From: Flavobacterium sp. LC2016-23
GTDB lineage: Bacteria > Bacteroidota > Bacteroidia > Flavobacteriales > Flavobacteriaceae
Length of the DNA: 64,000 bases
Direction of reading: 5' to 3'
NCBI RefSeq assembly: GCF_009674775.1
Contig: NZ_WKKE01000027.1
Location: 1 to 64,000 of the forward strand
The position numbers and the translations under genes are program-made. The notes beneath the pieces are model-generated. The model searched no databases, was not told where the DNA came from, and saw only the letters and a program-made list of their open reading frames with translations. The number at the start of each line of letters is the position of its first letter. Within the stretch, counting starts at the first letter, position 1. Below are positions 17,102 to 25,771 of the stretch, piece after piece.

Positions 17102-18091
17102 ATGGAATATAGAAAATTAGGGAATTCTGACCTTCAACTATCTGCAATTACCTATGGTAGTTTCGCTATTGGTGGTACTATGTGGGGAGGAACAGAAAAA
17201 AAAGAGGCAAAAGAAGCCATATTAGCGTCAATCGATCATGGTATTACTACTATTGATACAGCGCCTTTTTACGGATTAGGACTCAGTGAGGAACTTATAG
17301 GCGAATCTATTAAAGAACTTGATCGTTCTAAAGTACAGCTGTTAACCAAGTTTGGGATGGTTTGGGATGGCAGTAATAAAGGAATGGGAGATTTTATGTG
17401 GAATCAGGAACACGATGGAAAAAGTTATCCGCTTTATAAATATGCTTCCAAAGAGAATGTCTTTAAAGAAGCTGAAGAAAGTCTTAAACGATTAAAAACA
17501 GATTATATTGATTTACTTCAGCTGCATTGGCCGGATTCGACAACACCTGTTGATGAAACCATGGAGGCACTTCAGTTATTAATAGATCAGGGCAAAATAC
17601 GTGCGGCAGGTGTTAGTAATTATAACAAAGAGCAGATGCTGGAAGCGCAAAAAAGTATTCAGCTTGCCTCAAACCAAATGCCTTTTAGTATGCTCAATCG
17701 TGGTATTGCAGAAAGTCTTGTACCGGCCGCGATTGAAAACCAAATTGGTATTATTGCCTATAGCCCGTTAGAACGAGGACTGTTAAGCGGAAAATACTTT
17801 AAAGGAGAACAGCTAAAATCAGACGATCACCGTCAAGGTTATTTCGGACAATTCAATCCTGAAAAAGTTAAGGCATTCCTTGAGAAAATTGAACCTTTGG
17901 CCGAAGAAAAAAATGCTGGTCTGGCACAATTGGTATTAAGATGGACAACCCTTCAGCCAGGTATTACAGTGGTACTTGCAGGTGCCCGAAATAAAGAGCA
18001 GGCTATTAGCAATGCCAAAGCCATAGAAATAGACCTAACGGAAAATGAAATAAGCAACATAAACAATGAACTGACTCACCTTGCTTTGTAA
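17102..18091 (+). CDS. aldo/keto reductase
   Basis: A 329-residue TIM-barrel NADPH-dependent reductase with the full catalytic tetrad: Asp52 and Tyr57 in DTAPFYG, Lys83 in LTKFG, and His142 in LQLHWPD. The C-terminus carries the NADPH-binding segment PGITVVLAGARN. It probably reduces aldehydes or ketones. It is co-transcribed with the Old Yellow Enzyme gene 17 bases upstream and converges with the Crp/Fnr gene, whose stop lies only 12 bases away. Confidence 0.93.
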   Translation: MEYRKLGNSDLQLSAITYGSFAIGGTMWGGTEKKEAKEAILASIDHGITTIDTAPFYGLGLSEELIGESIKELDRSKVQLLTKFGMVWDGSNKGMGDFMWNQEHDGKSYPLYKYASKENVFKEAEESLKRLKTDYIDLLQLHWPDSTTPVDETMEALQLLIDQGKIRAAGVSNYNKEQMLEAQKSIQLASNQMPFSMLNRGIAESLVPAAIENQIGIIAYSPLERGLLSGKYFKGEQLKSDDHRQGYFGQFNPEKVKAFLEKIEPLAEEKNAGLAQLVLRWTTLQPGITVVLAGARNKEQAISNAKAIEIDLTENEISNINNELTHLAL

Positions 18092-18102
18092 GTACGGGCC
18101 GT

Positions 18103-18678
18103 TTATTTACTTACCATTCTTTTACGAAGTCTGCTTAGCGATTCAGGTTTAATACCAATGTAAGAGGAAAGCTGATTTTGTGATACTAACTGAAGAAGGT
18201 AAGGCTCTTTTTTTAATAGCGTTTTATATCGTTCTTCCGGCGTTTGAAAATGCAGCATTTCTTCTCTTTCAATAATTAAGAGGTATGCTGATTCGGCAAT
18301 AAGTCTTCCGAATTTTGACCAGTTAGGAGAACTATTGTATAAATTTTCAACTTTATCATATTCTAAGGCCAGTACTGTTGAATCTTCCATCGCCCTGCAA
18401 TGGTACTGGGCTTTTTTTTGAGTAATGAAACTAGCGAAATCAACCAGAAAATCATTTGGTTTGGCAAATCTGCAGTTGATTTCGTTTCCCTTATAGTCTA
18501 CATAAAACATTCTGAAAAATCCGCTTTCTATAAAATAGATATGACGACATATTTCGCCTTGCTGCAGTAGGTCAGTATCTTTTTTTATGTCCCTTCGTTC
18601 GATGATGGGCAGCATCAAATTATATTCGTCATCAGACATAGCGACAAACGATGTAATGGTATTTTTAATTGCATCCAT
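18103..18678 (-). CDS. Crp/Fnr family transcriptional regulator
   Basis: I start it at the ATG at 18678 (191 residues, MDAIKN); the longer open frame to 18840 adds a hydrophobic stretch unlike the family and would run through the operator and promoter of the divergent operon. The N-terminal barrel contains LLQQGEICRHIYFIESGFFR. The C-terminal HTH reads SSYIGIKPESLSRLRKR. No cAMP phosphate cassette is evident. It is transcribed away from the cupin/hydrolase operon that carries the TTAACCAAAGTCAA site, and converges with the oxidoreductase operon that carries the other copy, so it is the best candidate regulator of both. Confidence 0.88.
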   Translation of the reverse strand: MDAIKNTITSFVAMSDDEYNLMLPIIERRDIKKDTDLLQQGEICRHIYFIESGFFRMFYVDYKGNEINCRFAKPNDFLVDFASFITQKKAQYHCRAMEDSTVLALEYDKVENLYNSSPNWSKFGRLIAESAYLLIIEREEMLHFQTPEERYKTLLKKEPYLLQLVSQNQLSSYIGIKPESLSRLRKRMVSK

Positions 18679-18760
18679 AAATATTGAGGTAATAGAAAAT
18701 ATTGCTATTAAAAATAGATTTAATTCTGCTAAATACAAAATTATTCTCTTTAAACCGATC

Positions 18761-18774
18761 TTAACCAAAGTCAA
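18761..18774 (+). promoter_or_regulatory. Crp/Fnr-type operator, copy 2 (TTAACCAAAGTCAA)
   Basis: Identical to 13368-13381, including flanking CT and TGG, and again ends 24 bases before the -7 box. It lies in the divergent gap between the Crp/Fnr gene (start 18678) and the 18867 operon, so it could also serve autoregulation. Confidence 0.65.
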
Positions 18775-18797
18775 TGGCGACAGTAAACCCTCCTCTC

Positions 18798-18805
18798 TAC
18801 CTTTG
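18798..18805 (+). promoter_or_regulatory. flavobacterial -7 box of the 2TM-cupin-hydrolase operon
   Basis: TACCTTTG fits TANNTTTG and lies 61 bases before the ATG at 18867. There is no good -33 TTTG; the Crp/Fnr dyad occupies that area, as expected for an activator-dependent promoter. Confidence 0.6.
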
Positions 18806-18866
18806 TCCTGTAATCTTATTAAAATCACAATTTTAACCAATTAATAATCTTTAAAAACCAATAATC

Positions 18867-19088
18867 ATGAGAACTCAATTAAGCAATAATCGCACAACAA
18901 ACAGAAACCCTAAACTGGGATTTCGAATTCATTTTATTGTATTCTTATTAGCGATACCTGTAACATTGATCGTTTGGTACCTGACCGATACAACCTATCC
19001 ATGGCCTCTCTGGTCTATACCTGCCTGGACGGTGGGAATATTTTTTCACTATCTGGGAGTATTTGTTTTCAAAAAAAATAAAATCTAA
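18867..19088 (+). CDS. 2TM domain membrane protein
   Basis: The 73-residue protein has two hydrophobic helices (about 22-40 and 50-67) joined by TYPWPLW, the hallmark of the 2TM domain common in Bacteroidota. The C-terminus is basic (FKKNKI), so both ends probably face the cytosol. The function is unknown; in this family it often accompanies sensor genes. It is the first gene of the operon behind the operator at 18761; the cupin gene follows after 12 bases. Confidence 0.75.
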   Translation: MRTQLSNNRTTNRNPKLGFRIHFIVFLLAIPVTLIVWYLTDTTYPWPLWSIPAWTVGIFFHYLGVFVFKKNKI

Positions 19089-19100
19089 ATCTTTTAAATT

Positions 19101-19667
19101 ATGGAAATCAATAGTACAACATTCAGACGCATCGTAACCGGACATAATTCAGAAGGCAAAGCTATTATTGCATCAGATGAAATACCGACAAGAACTTACA
19201 TGGTTGGCGGACCAGACGGTGCCAAATTTCATGAGATATGGAATACCAGACAAACACCGGCTTTAATTGATAACATATCAAAAGACGAAGAGGAAAACGC
19301 ACTTATTTTAGGACCACCCAAACAAGGCACGCGCATAAGAGTAATCGACTTTCCTCCTGAAGGAGATGAAATACGAAATCTTACCCGGGAGGAAGCTTTG
19401 GGACATTTCAAAACCATGAGCGGAGAAGATGCTTCTAAAGCGGGTGATCATGCGCCTCATCCACTAATGCATAAAACAGAGACCATTGATTATGGAATTG
19501 TCCTGGAAGGAGAACTTACCTTAATTGTTGATGAGGGAGAAACCACTGCAAAAGCAGGTGACATTATTATACAGCGGGGAACAAATCATGCGTGGAGCAA
19601 CAGATCAGGCAAAAAGTGTCGTGTTGTATTTATCTTAATAGACGGGCAATTTGAAGAAAAACTTTAA
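19101..19667 (+). CDS. cupin domain protein
   Basis: In this 188-residue protein the cupin barrel occupies the C-terminal half: HPLMHKTETIDYGIVLEGEL supplies the His/Glu pattern of motif 1 and GDIIIQRGTNHAW that of motif 2, with NHAW giving the last His. It probably binds a divalent metal and a small molecule; related proteins act in aromatic or quinone metabolism. It lies between the 2TM and decarboxylase-like genes with gaps of 12 and 17 bases, so it belongs to one operon. Confidence 0.88.
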   Translation: MEINSTTFRRIVTGHNSEGKAIIASDEIPTRTYMVGGPDGAKFHEIWNTRQTPALIDNISKDEEENALILGPPKQGTRIRVIDFPPEGDEIRNLTREEALGHFKTMSGEDASKAGDHAPHPLMHKTETIDYGIVLEGELTLIVDEGETTAKAGDIIIQRGTNHAWSNRSGKKCRVVFILIDGQFEEKL

Positions 19668-19684
19668 TAATCTAAAGCATAATT

Positions 19685-20239
19685 ATGAGAGTAAATCCTG
19701 TTCACCCAAAAAATATGAATTCTGAGGTTCTGCACGTACATGAGGAAGTTGTTAAACTCATTACGTCCAGTCAGGGTCCGGTTCCGATGCTGGACAAAGA
19801 AGGTGCTTTAAGGGGGCCATTCCCTCCAATGCTCCGCTTTCCACAATTTGGAATTCCTGCTTTAAGCTTCGTACGTTCATTAGACCATCATGCCATTATT
19901 CCAAAGAAAGTGCGGGAAGTTGCGATTCTTACGGTAGGCGCAGCATATGGAGCACGTTTCGAACTTTATGCACATGAAATTATGGCAAAACATCTCGGTT
20001 TTTCGCCCAGAGCCGTTGCTTCATTAGCCTCTGGCATTTGTCCTGTCGAATTGAATCAGGAAGAAGCTATAGCCTATGAAATCGCTTCTACATTAGCAAA
20101 AGGCAGAATCGTTCCGGATTCCTCCTATAATCTGGCTCAGGATTTATTAGGAGAAGAAGGTGTTGCCGAACTTATATTTTTAGTTGGCGCTTATGCCCTA
20201 CTTGCAACTGTTTTAAATGGTTTTGATGTTATTTCCTAA
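19685..20239 (+). CDS. carboxymuconolactone decarboxylase-like protein
   Basis: In this 184-residue all-helical protein the CMD core (about 65-140) includes LDHHAIIPKKVREVAILTVG and ARFELYAHE. The AhpD-type CxxC pair is absent, so it is more like a lactone decarboxylase or a substrate-binding relative than a peroxidase partner. Together with the cupin it suggests breakdown of a cyclic or aromatic compound. It is co-transcribed with the cupin gene (17 bases) and the hydrolase gene (56 bases). Confidence 0.85.
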   Translation: MRVNPVHPKNMNSEVLHVHEEVVKLITSSQGPVPMLDKEGALRGPFPPMLRFPQFGIPALSFVRSLDHHAIIPKKVREVAILTVGAAYGARFELYAHEIMAKHLGFSPRAVASLASGICPVELNQEEAIAYEIASTLAKGRIVPDSSYNLAQDLLGEEGVAELIFLVGAYALLATVLNGFDVIS

Positions 20240-20295
20240 CTAAAAAACATCCGGTTTAATTAAAAAAATTAAATACTTTGAAAATTTTAGAAACA

Positions 20296-21144
20296 ATGAA
20301 AAAATCAAAAATCAAATCGCAATCCTTAAAAACAATATCAAAAATAGTTCTGTTGTTGTTTACTACAATCTCAAGTGCATCATGTTCAGACGATAATGAT
20401 GCAACTTCTAAGAAATCTCCAATTGTACTGGTACACGGCGCCTGGCAGGCATCATACGTATGGGATCAAACTGAAGCTGACTTAAAAGCTGCCGGTTACA
20501 ACGTAACTGTTGTAAAATTACCTGGACACGGAGATGATACTACTCCTGCTTATCAGGTTTCGTTTCAGATGTATGTTGATGAAGTAAAAAAAGCCATTAA
20601 CGCCTACAATGAGCCCGTAATTTTAGTGGGGCATAGCCTTGGAGGTGCTGTTATTACACAAACAGCTGCTGAAATACCACAAAAAATTAAAAAATTAGTG
20701 TATGTAGCTGGTTTTATTCCTCAAAGCGGGAAAAGTGTTCTGGATTACTCTCAAATGGATACATCCTCTCTTTTACCGCCATCTTTACAACTTTCAGATG
20801 ATCAGACATTAGCAGGCATTGTCAATCCGGAAATTAATCTTCCGAAAATATTTTGTCAGGACGGCACAGATGCTCAAAAACAGTTTTTAGTAGCCCGCTA
20901 CAAAGCAGAACCTACTATTCCTCTCGGAACACCTTTGAACTATAAGAGTATAGATTATAATGCAGCAGGTCAAAAATATTATATTCACACCACTGAGGAT
21001 AATACGATAACATATAGTTTTCAACAGCAGATGGCAAAGGAGGCAGGCATCACAAATATTTATACCATCAATTCAGGACATAGTCCTTTTATATCTAAAT
21101 CTGATAAACTTACAAAATTGCTTAAAGAAATATTTATGAAGTAA
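20296..21144 (+). CDS. alpha/beta hydrolase lipoprotein
   Basis: From the ATG at 20296 the product has 282 residues; a TTG at 20278 adds six. A lipobox (SSASC, Cys30) marks it as a lipoprotein. The fold shows the oxyanion motif HGAW (47-50), the nucleophile Ser114 in GHSLGG, and the His in NSGHSPF near the C-terminus. It belongs to the small esterase group that also includes the hydrolases at 25772-28231; 26600-27418 is its closest relative here (shared HGAWQA, LPGHGDD, VILVGHSLGG). It is the last gene of the operon, with a terminator at 21186. The substrate is probably an ester or lactone. Confidence 0.88.
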   Translation: MKKSKIKSQSLKTISKIVLLLFTTISSASCSDDNDATSKKSPIVLVHGAWQASYVWDQTEADLKAAGYNVTVVKLPGHGDDTTPAYQVSFQMYVDEVKKAINAYNEPVILVGHSLGGAVITQTAAEIPQKIKKLVYVAGFIPQSGKSVLDYSQMDTSSLLPPSLQLSDDQTLAGIVNPEINLPKIFCQDGTDAQKQFLVARYKAEPTIPLGTPLNYKSIDYNAAGQKYYIHTTEDNTITYSFQQQMAKEAGITNIYTINSGHSPFISKSDKLTKLLKEIFMK

Positions 21145-21185
21145 AGGTTTGAAATTTTAAAAAATGAATTATGCATTTGCACTAA

Positions 21186-21220
21186 AAACCTCCAAATAAT
21201 ACTTTGGGGGTTTCCAATTT
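21186..21220 (+). terminator. terminator after the cupin-hydrolase operon
   Basis: AAACCTCCAAA (21186-21196) pairs with TTTGGGGGTTT (21203-21213), eleven pairs including one G-U, followed by CCAATTTT. Confidence 0.75.
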
Positions 21221-21249
21221 TAGTACTATATAATTACACGTAAAATGAA

Positions 21250-21257
21250 TATCTTTG
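21250..21257 (+). promoter_or_regulatory. flavobacterial -7 box for the cyclase gene
   Basis: TATCTTTG fits TANNTTTG and ends 16 bases before the ATG at 21274, so the leader would be very short. No clear -33 box. Confidence 0.5.
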
Positions 21258-21273
21258 AGATTTAACAACTTAG

Positions 21274-22362
21274 ATGATCATAACACCAAAATACAAGAGA
21301 AACATTAATCGCATTTTACCATTTGCTATCATATGGCTTGTATTTAGCTTAATTTATACCGTTCTTGAAAGAGGTCTGCTAGGTAATCTGAACTTTTATC
21401 CATCATCACAGAATCCATATATATTTAGCCGCAATATAATAGTAATTCCAATGCTGGCCACTACATTTGGAACCATAATAGGCATTCTGGAAATCCTTTA
21501 CATCAATAAATGGTTCAGTCACAATTGCTTCTCAAAAAAGATTTTATATAAATCTTCTATTTACCTGGTTATCATTTTGTCCTTACTCTTCATAATATTC
21601 CTTACCACTAATAATGAAATGCTCGCGGCAATTTCTAACAAGGTCTTTTGGCGGGGAATGTGGAGCTTCTTTACGGATTATTCGTTTCTCGGAATCTTAA
21701 CATACCTGGCGAGCGTCATCCTTATAACGCAGTTTTATACTGAGGTAAGTGAAAGTATGGGCACAAGCATGCTAAGTAATTTTTTTCTGGGAAAGTATTA
21801 TAAGCCTGTAGAAGAAGAGCGGATATTTATGTTCCTGGATATGAAATCATCTACACAGATTGCAGAAAAACTGGGACATGTCATCTATTTTGAGATGCTC
21901 CAGGAGTATTTTTCAGATCTGAGCGATCCTGTAATTGACTATTCTGGTGAGATATACCAATATGCCGGTGATGAAATGATTATATCCTGGAAATTAGAAA
22001 AAGGTCTTAAAAACAATACTTGCATACGATGTTTTTTTGCCATGAGAGAATCCTTACGGGACAAATCATCTGTGTATAAAGAAAAATATGGCTTAGTACC
22101 CGAATTTAAAGCAGGACTGCATTGTGGAAAAGTTACCACCGGAGAAATAGGTGTGTTAAAAAAGGAAATCATATTTACTGGCGATGTACTGAATACCACA
22201 GCACGAATTGAAGGTCTTTGTAATAATTATGGTGTAGCTATCCTGGTATCAGATTCACTTACTAAGAAGCTTGACCTTGCTCCTTACTATAAGGTAGAAT
22301 CTGTTGGGAAAAATACCCTGAGGGGTAAGGACGGGCAATTCGAATTATTTACCCTGAATTAA
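21274..22362 (+). CDS. membrane class III nucleotide cyclase
   Basis: The 362-residue protein has four hydrophobic helices (about 13-32, 53-76, 93-111, 135-153) and then a cytosolic cyclase domain. Metal ligands are Asp189 (FLDMKSST) and Asp233 (YAGDEM). The transition-state residues Asn307 and Arg311 lie in GDVLNTTARIE. The position that is Lys in most adenylate cyclases is Gln229 (IYQYAGD), so cAMP versus cGMP specificity is open. Three Crp/Fnr proteins are encoded within about 9 kb, although none shows a clear cAMP cassette. It is a single gene with its own promoter box at 21250. Confidence 0.88.
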   Translation: MIITPKYKRNINRILPFAIIWLVFSLIYTVLERGLLGNLNFYPSSQNPYIFSRNIIVIPMLATTFGTIIGILEILYINKWFSHNCFSKKILYKSSIYLVIILSLLFIIFLTTNNEMLAAISNKVFWRGMWSFFTDYSFLGILTYLASVILITQFYTEVSESMGTSMLSNFFLGKYYKPVEEERIFMFLDMKSSTQIAEKLGHVIYFEMLQEYFSDLSDPVIDYSGEIYQYAGDEMIISWKLEKGLKNNTCIRCFFAMRESLRDKSSVYKEKYGLVPEFKAGLHCGKVTTGEIGVLKKEIIFTGDVLNTTARIEGLCNNYGVAILVSDSLTKKLDLAPYYKVESVGKNTLRGKDGQFELFTLN

Positions 22363-22526
22363 ATGTAATCAGAAGAAATCAATTAGAAGTAAGCAATACG
22401 AATTTCGCAAGATTTGCTAAAAAAAACGAAAAATCATATATCTACACGCATTAAATCCTAATATAATTAACGTCGCTCCTTCTCTATTCTTCCTGATAAC
22501 CAGACTGATTTTTAAAATCAGATATT

Positions 22527-24050
22527 TCACTTAGAGCTACTTAAAATAAAAGATCGTAAATCATCACTAAATAACTTTCCGGTATCGCCCAGATATAACA
22601 TATGACCCGATTCATACTCTTTAAAAATGACCCTGCCGGCAGGAAAATTTGCTTTTTCTACCGTATTCTTTGCATAGCCTGACGGAGTTGACAAATCATA
22701 GCTTCCTGCGGCTATAAATACTTTTAGATTTGGAGTTCTGCGTAACACAACATTTAAATCGTCTGTAAAGTCAGGGCCTTCTTTTGTCTCTTTTCGCGGC
22801 CATTGCCATTGAAACGAAACATTTTTCCAGTCAATCGTTTTATACGGATCCTGAATATCAATGTTTAATTTTGAAACCAGCAGCTCTCTAAATGCAGCAG
22901 TAAATCCGGGAACATATTGTCCCATTGCCGGATCGTCTGCCACCGGATCATTACCCGAATGTGCGAGTGGAAGATTGTATCTTGTATCGTATAAGCCAAT
23001 CTGTAGCTTTTCTTTTGACAAAAGGCTGTCTGCGAAAAGATTTGGAGCTATTTCAAGAGTTGATGAAAAAAAATCTCCGGAAAGTCCTGTGTATGCGCAA
23101 AGCTTTTCTATAATAACACTCTTTTCCGTTGCTGAAAGTTTTTGCTGATTGTCCAGTAGCAGTGCATTGAAATAGTCTTTTTTTGCAAATGCTATAACTT
23201 CTTTTTGAAATTCATCATAAGAATATAACGTCTTGTCTGTTTTATTATAATACCAGGCTGTTTTTGCTAAGGTTGGAAGTAATGCTACTGCCCTTTCTGC
23301 TTTTTCATCAGAGGTCCGCTTTTTTAAGGGCGATTCCAGGGTGGTTCCCAACATAATAATCCCATTTAGTGTTATGCCTCTCATTACCCCCGAATACAGT
23401 ACTCCGCCCATAAGTGCTCTGGGAAGAACAGAAACCCTCTGACTTCCGTAGCTTTCGCCAATAAGAAACTTTGGCGAATTCCACCTATTGTTTTTAATTA
23501 ACCATTTTTCTATAAATTGCGCCATCGATTCAGCATCCTGATCTACTCCATAAAAATCCTGAGGTGTACCCGGAGAAATAATGCGACTGAAACCAGTGCC
23601 CACAGGATCAATAAAAACCAGATCTGCTACATCCAGCAAACAATCTGTATTCTCTTCTAATCCAAAAGGAGGCAAATTAGAGGAATTAATTTCGGGAGTC
23701 AATTTTACTTTCCAGGGCGCAATACTGCTCAGATGCAGCCAAATGGATGATGATCCGGGGCCGCCATTGAATATAAAAACGACAGGTCTGACTTCGTTGT
23801 TTTGATTCTTTTTCAGATACGAAAAACTAAATACACTGGCTATAATTTTATGCTCATCGTTTTTTAGAACTATTTCATCCGCTATTGCTGTAAAATGCAA
23901 AGGCTTTCCGTTACTTCTAATGGTGTGTTTTGTACTGAAGGCAAGCTGTTTTTTAGTCATCGCTTCTTCCCCTGCCTTTTCCTGGCTAAAAAGAAATAAT
24001 GAAAAGAAAGAAAAAAAAGCGATTAGAAAAAATCTGGCAGGATTTGGCAT
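22527..24050 (-). CDS. S10 family serine carboxypeptidase-like protein, exported
   Basis: I start it at the ATG at 24050 (507 residues); a TTG at 24077 would add nine. A signal peptide covers about 1-22. S10 landmarks are NGGPGSSS (95-102), the FIDPVGTGFS block, the nucleophile Ser200 in GESYGSQR, a late Asp in GSYDLSTP and the His in ESGHMLYL. Such enzymes remove C-terminal residues from peptides; bacterial members are periplasmic. It lies 34 bases behind the Crp/Fnr gene on the same strand, so the pair may be one transcript. Confidence 0.9.
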   Translation of the reverse strand: MPNPARFFLIAFFSFFSLFLFSQEKAGEEAMTKKQLAFSTKHTIRSNGKPLHFTAIADEIVLKNDEHKIIASVFSFSYLKKNQNNEVRPVVFIFNGGPGSSSIWLHLSSIAPWKVKLTPEINSSNLPPFGLEENTDCLLDVADLVFIDPVGTGFSRIISPGTPQDFYGVDQDAESMAQFIEKWLIKNNRWNSPKFLIGESYGSQRVSVLPRALMGGVLYSGVMRGITLNGIIMLGTTLESPLKKRTSDEKAERAVALLPTLAKTAWYYNKTDKTLYSYDEFQKEVIAFAKKDYFNALLLDNQQKLSATEKSVIIEKLCAYTGLSGDFFSSTLEIAPNLFADSLLSKEKLQIGLYDTRYNLPLAHSGNDPVADDPAMGQYVPGFTAAFRELLVSKLNIDIQDPYKTIDWKNVSFQWQWPRKETKEGPDFTDDLNVVLRRTPNLKVFIAAGSYDLSTPSGYAKNTVEKANFPAGRVIFKEYESGHMLYLGDTGKLFSDDLRSFILSSSK

Positions 24051-24084
24051 CTGATAATTTATTGAAGTGAATAACAAATTTGGT

Positions 24085-24666
24085 CTATTTTTTTAAAAAT
24101 TCCCGTCTAATTCTGCTTAATGAAGTATCCGTAACATTTAGATAAGAAGCTATTTGTTTGAGCTGGGCAAATTGAAATACTTCCTTATTGGTAGTGATCA
24201 GATTTTCATATCGGGCTTCACCGCTAAGATTAATGAGTTCTAACGCTCTTTTCTTATACAATACATATTCTCTGGCCAGCATTTTTACCCCATAAGCCCT
24301 AAATTCCGGAATGTCATGCAGCAGTAAATTCAATTGTTCGTAGCTAATGGCATAACCTCTGCAATCTGTAACCGCCTGAATATTCTCCGTTGATTTGGTT
24401 TTTAAGTAAAATGATGAAACTTCGAATACTACACTGTCTTTTTGATAAAAATTCGTAGTTATTTCATTTCCATTGGTGTCATAGGTAAAGGCTCTCATAA
24501 AACCGCTCTGCAAAAAGAAATAATGCTCATTTATTTTTCCTTCTTTAAGAAAAAAATCGTCTTTTGAAATCGTAATCTCTTCAAAATATTCTACCACATG
24601 ATCTAAAGTCTGATCCGGAAATGGCAAATTTTTTATGATGTAATTTTTTAGTCCCTGTTTGTCCAT
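24085..24666 (-). CDS. Crp/Fnr family transcriptional regulator
   Basis: The 193-residue protein has an N-terminal cNMP-binding-like barrel (FFLKEGKINEHYFFLQSGF) and a C-terminal HTH with ASYLNVTDTSLSRIRREFLK. It is the third regulator of this family in the window. It sits directly upstream of the S10 peptidase gene and downstream of the alpha/beta hydrolase cluster on the same strand. Ligand and targets are unknown; the TTAAC-N4-GTCAA dyad is not present just upstream. Confidence 0.88.
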   Translation of the reverse strand: MDKQGLKNYIIKNLPFPDQTLDHVVEYFEEITISKDDFFLKEGKINEHYFFLQSGFMRAFTYDTNGNEITTNFYQKDSVVFEVSSFYLKTKSTENIQAVTDCRGYAISYEQLNLLLHDIPEFRAYGVKMLAREYVLYKKRALELINLSGEARYENLITTNKEVFQFAQLKQIASYLNVTDTSLSRIRREFLKK

Positions 24667-24801
24667 TTATTTGATATTTAATTTAGACTTCCACTAGTAT
24701 AACGGGCTGCTATGGGTTGTGCAAGTTATAGAAAATTATATTCCATAATAACATAACAGCCTGTTTTACCCGTAAATTTATATAGATTGCCTGTGAACAA
24801 C

Positions 24802-25668
24802 TTAATTTAACAAGAATGCATTCACCTCGCGTGTAAAATCTTCGCTATATTGAAAAATCCCGCCATGACCTGAATCACTCCACAATACCAATTTTGCGTT
24901 CGGAATATGCTGAAGCATCAGGTATGAATTGATCGAATCGACCATATTATCATCATTCCCATTAACAATAAGTACAGGTTGCTTAATCGACTTTAGCTGT
25001 TTGCTGTCTTCATCTGTCGCTAACCCATAGCCTATGATGGCTTTAGCCTGGCTTGCAATGGTATCCTGACTGGTTGGTAAATCCCTGTCTACTTCTCTTT
25101 CAGCCAGTCTTGCTAAAAAATCTTCTCCAGCTTTAATACTGTTTGGCGTTTTGCTGAAAAAAAGATTAATCAAAACCCTGTCAGGTCCGTCAACAAACGC
25201 TTTTTGCAGATGTGATTCCAGTTGTGCGATCGCTTTTCCTCCTATAGATCCCGTGCCTGCCAATATAAGTTTATTTACCAGTTCAGGATAATCCGAAGCT
25301 ATCTGCTGCCCTATAAAGCCACCTAGTGAGAAACCTAAAAGGTTCACCTTACTGTACCCTAAGGCGCGGATAAAATCGACAGCATCTTGCGCCATCGCCG
25401 ATACATTATCAGGAGTAGTGCCTTTAGAACTTCCAACTCCTTTGTTGTTAAAGAGTATCACCGGATATTTATCGGCAATTGCATTTGTAACTTCTGGATC
25501 CCAATTATCCATGTTTCCGGTAAAATGTTGTAAAAATATTACCGGTATTCCTTCTTTTCTTCCAAAAGAACGGTAGGTAAAATCACTTCCCTTTACGTTT
25601 ATAGATTTTGTTGGTGCAGTCTTGTGAGTAAATTTTTCTGCTTCTAAAATATTTTCCATTGTTTCCAT
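24802..25668 (-). CDS. alpha/beta hydrolase (cytosolic)
   Basis: The 288-residue protein has no signal peptide. Motifs: QHFTGN oxyanion region, the nucleophile in GFSLGG, the acid in NGNDDNM and the catalytic His in DSGHGG. It differs from the three neighbouring hydrolases (HGAW type) and is closer to the haloperoxidase/epoxide-hydrolase-like group. It is the last of four hydrolase genes on the minus strand, 103 bases after the preceding one. Confidence 0.9.
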   Translation of the reverse strand: METMENILEAEKFTHKTAPTKSINVKGSDFTYRSFGRKEGIPVIFLQHFTGNMDNWDPEVTNAIADKYPVILFNNKGVGSSKGTTPDNVSAMAQDAVDFIRALGYSKVNLLGFSLGGFIGQQIASDYPELVNKLILAGTGSIGGKAIAQLESHLQKAFVDGPDRVLINLFFSKTPNSIKAGEDFLARLAEREVDRDLPTSQDTIASQAKAIIGYGLATDEDSKQLKSIKQPVLIVNGNDDNMVDSINSYLMLQHIPNAKLVLWSDSGHGGIFQYSEDFTREVNAFLLN

Positions 25669-25771
25669 TTGTTTTTATTATTTATAATTTAAGTGAAGGA
25701 TCATTATATCTCCGTAAAAACTCAACCGAAGATTACTGAATACAACGATCCTTAACATTGATATTGATTTT

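Noticed and set aside
18679..18840. 54-residue N-terminal extension of the Crp/Fnr protein
   Set aside because: The extension does not resemble the family and would overlap the operator of the divergent operon; the ATG at 18678 fits better.
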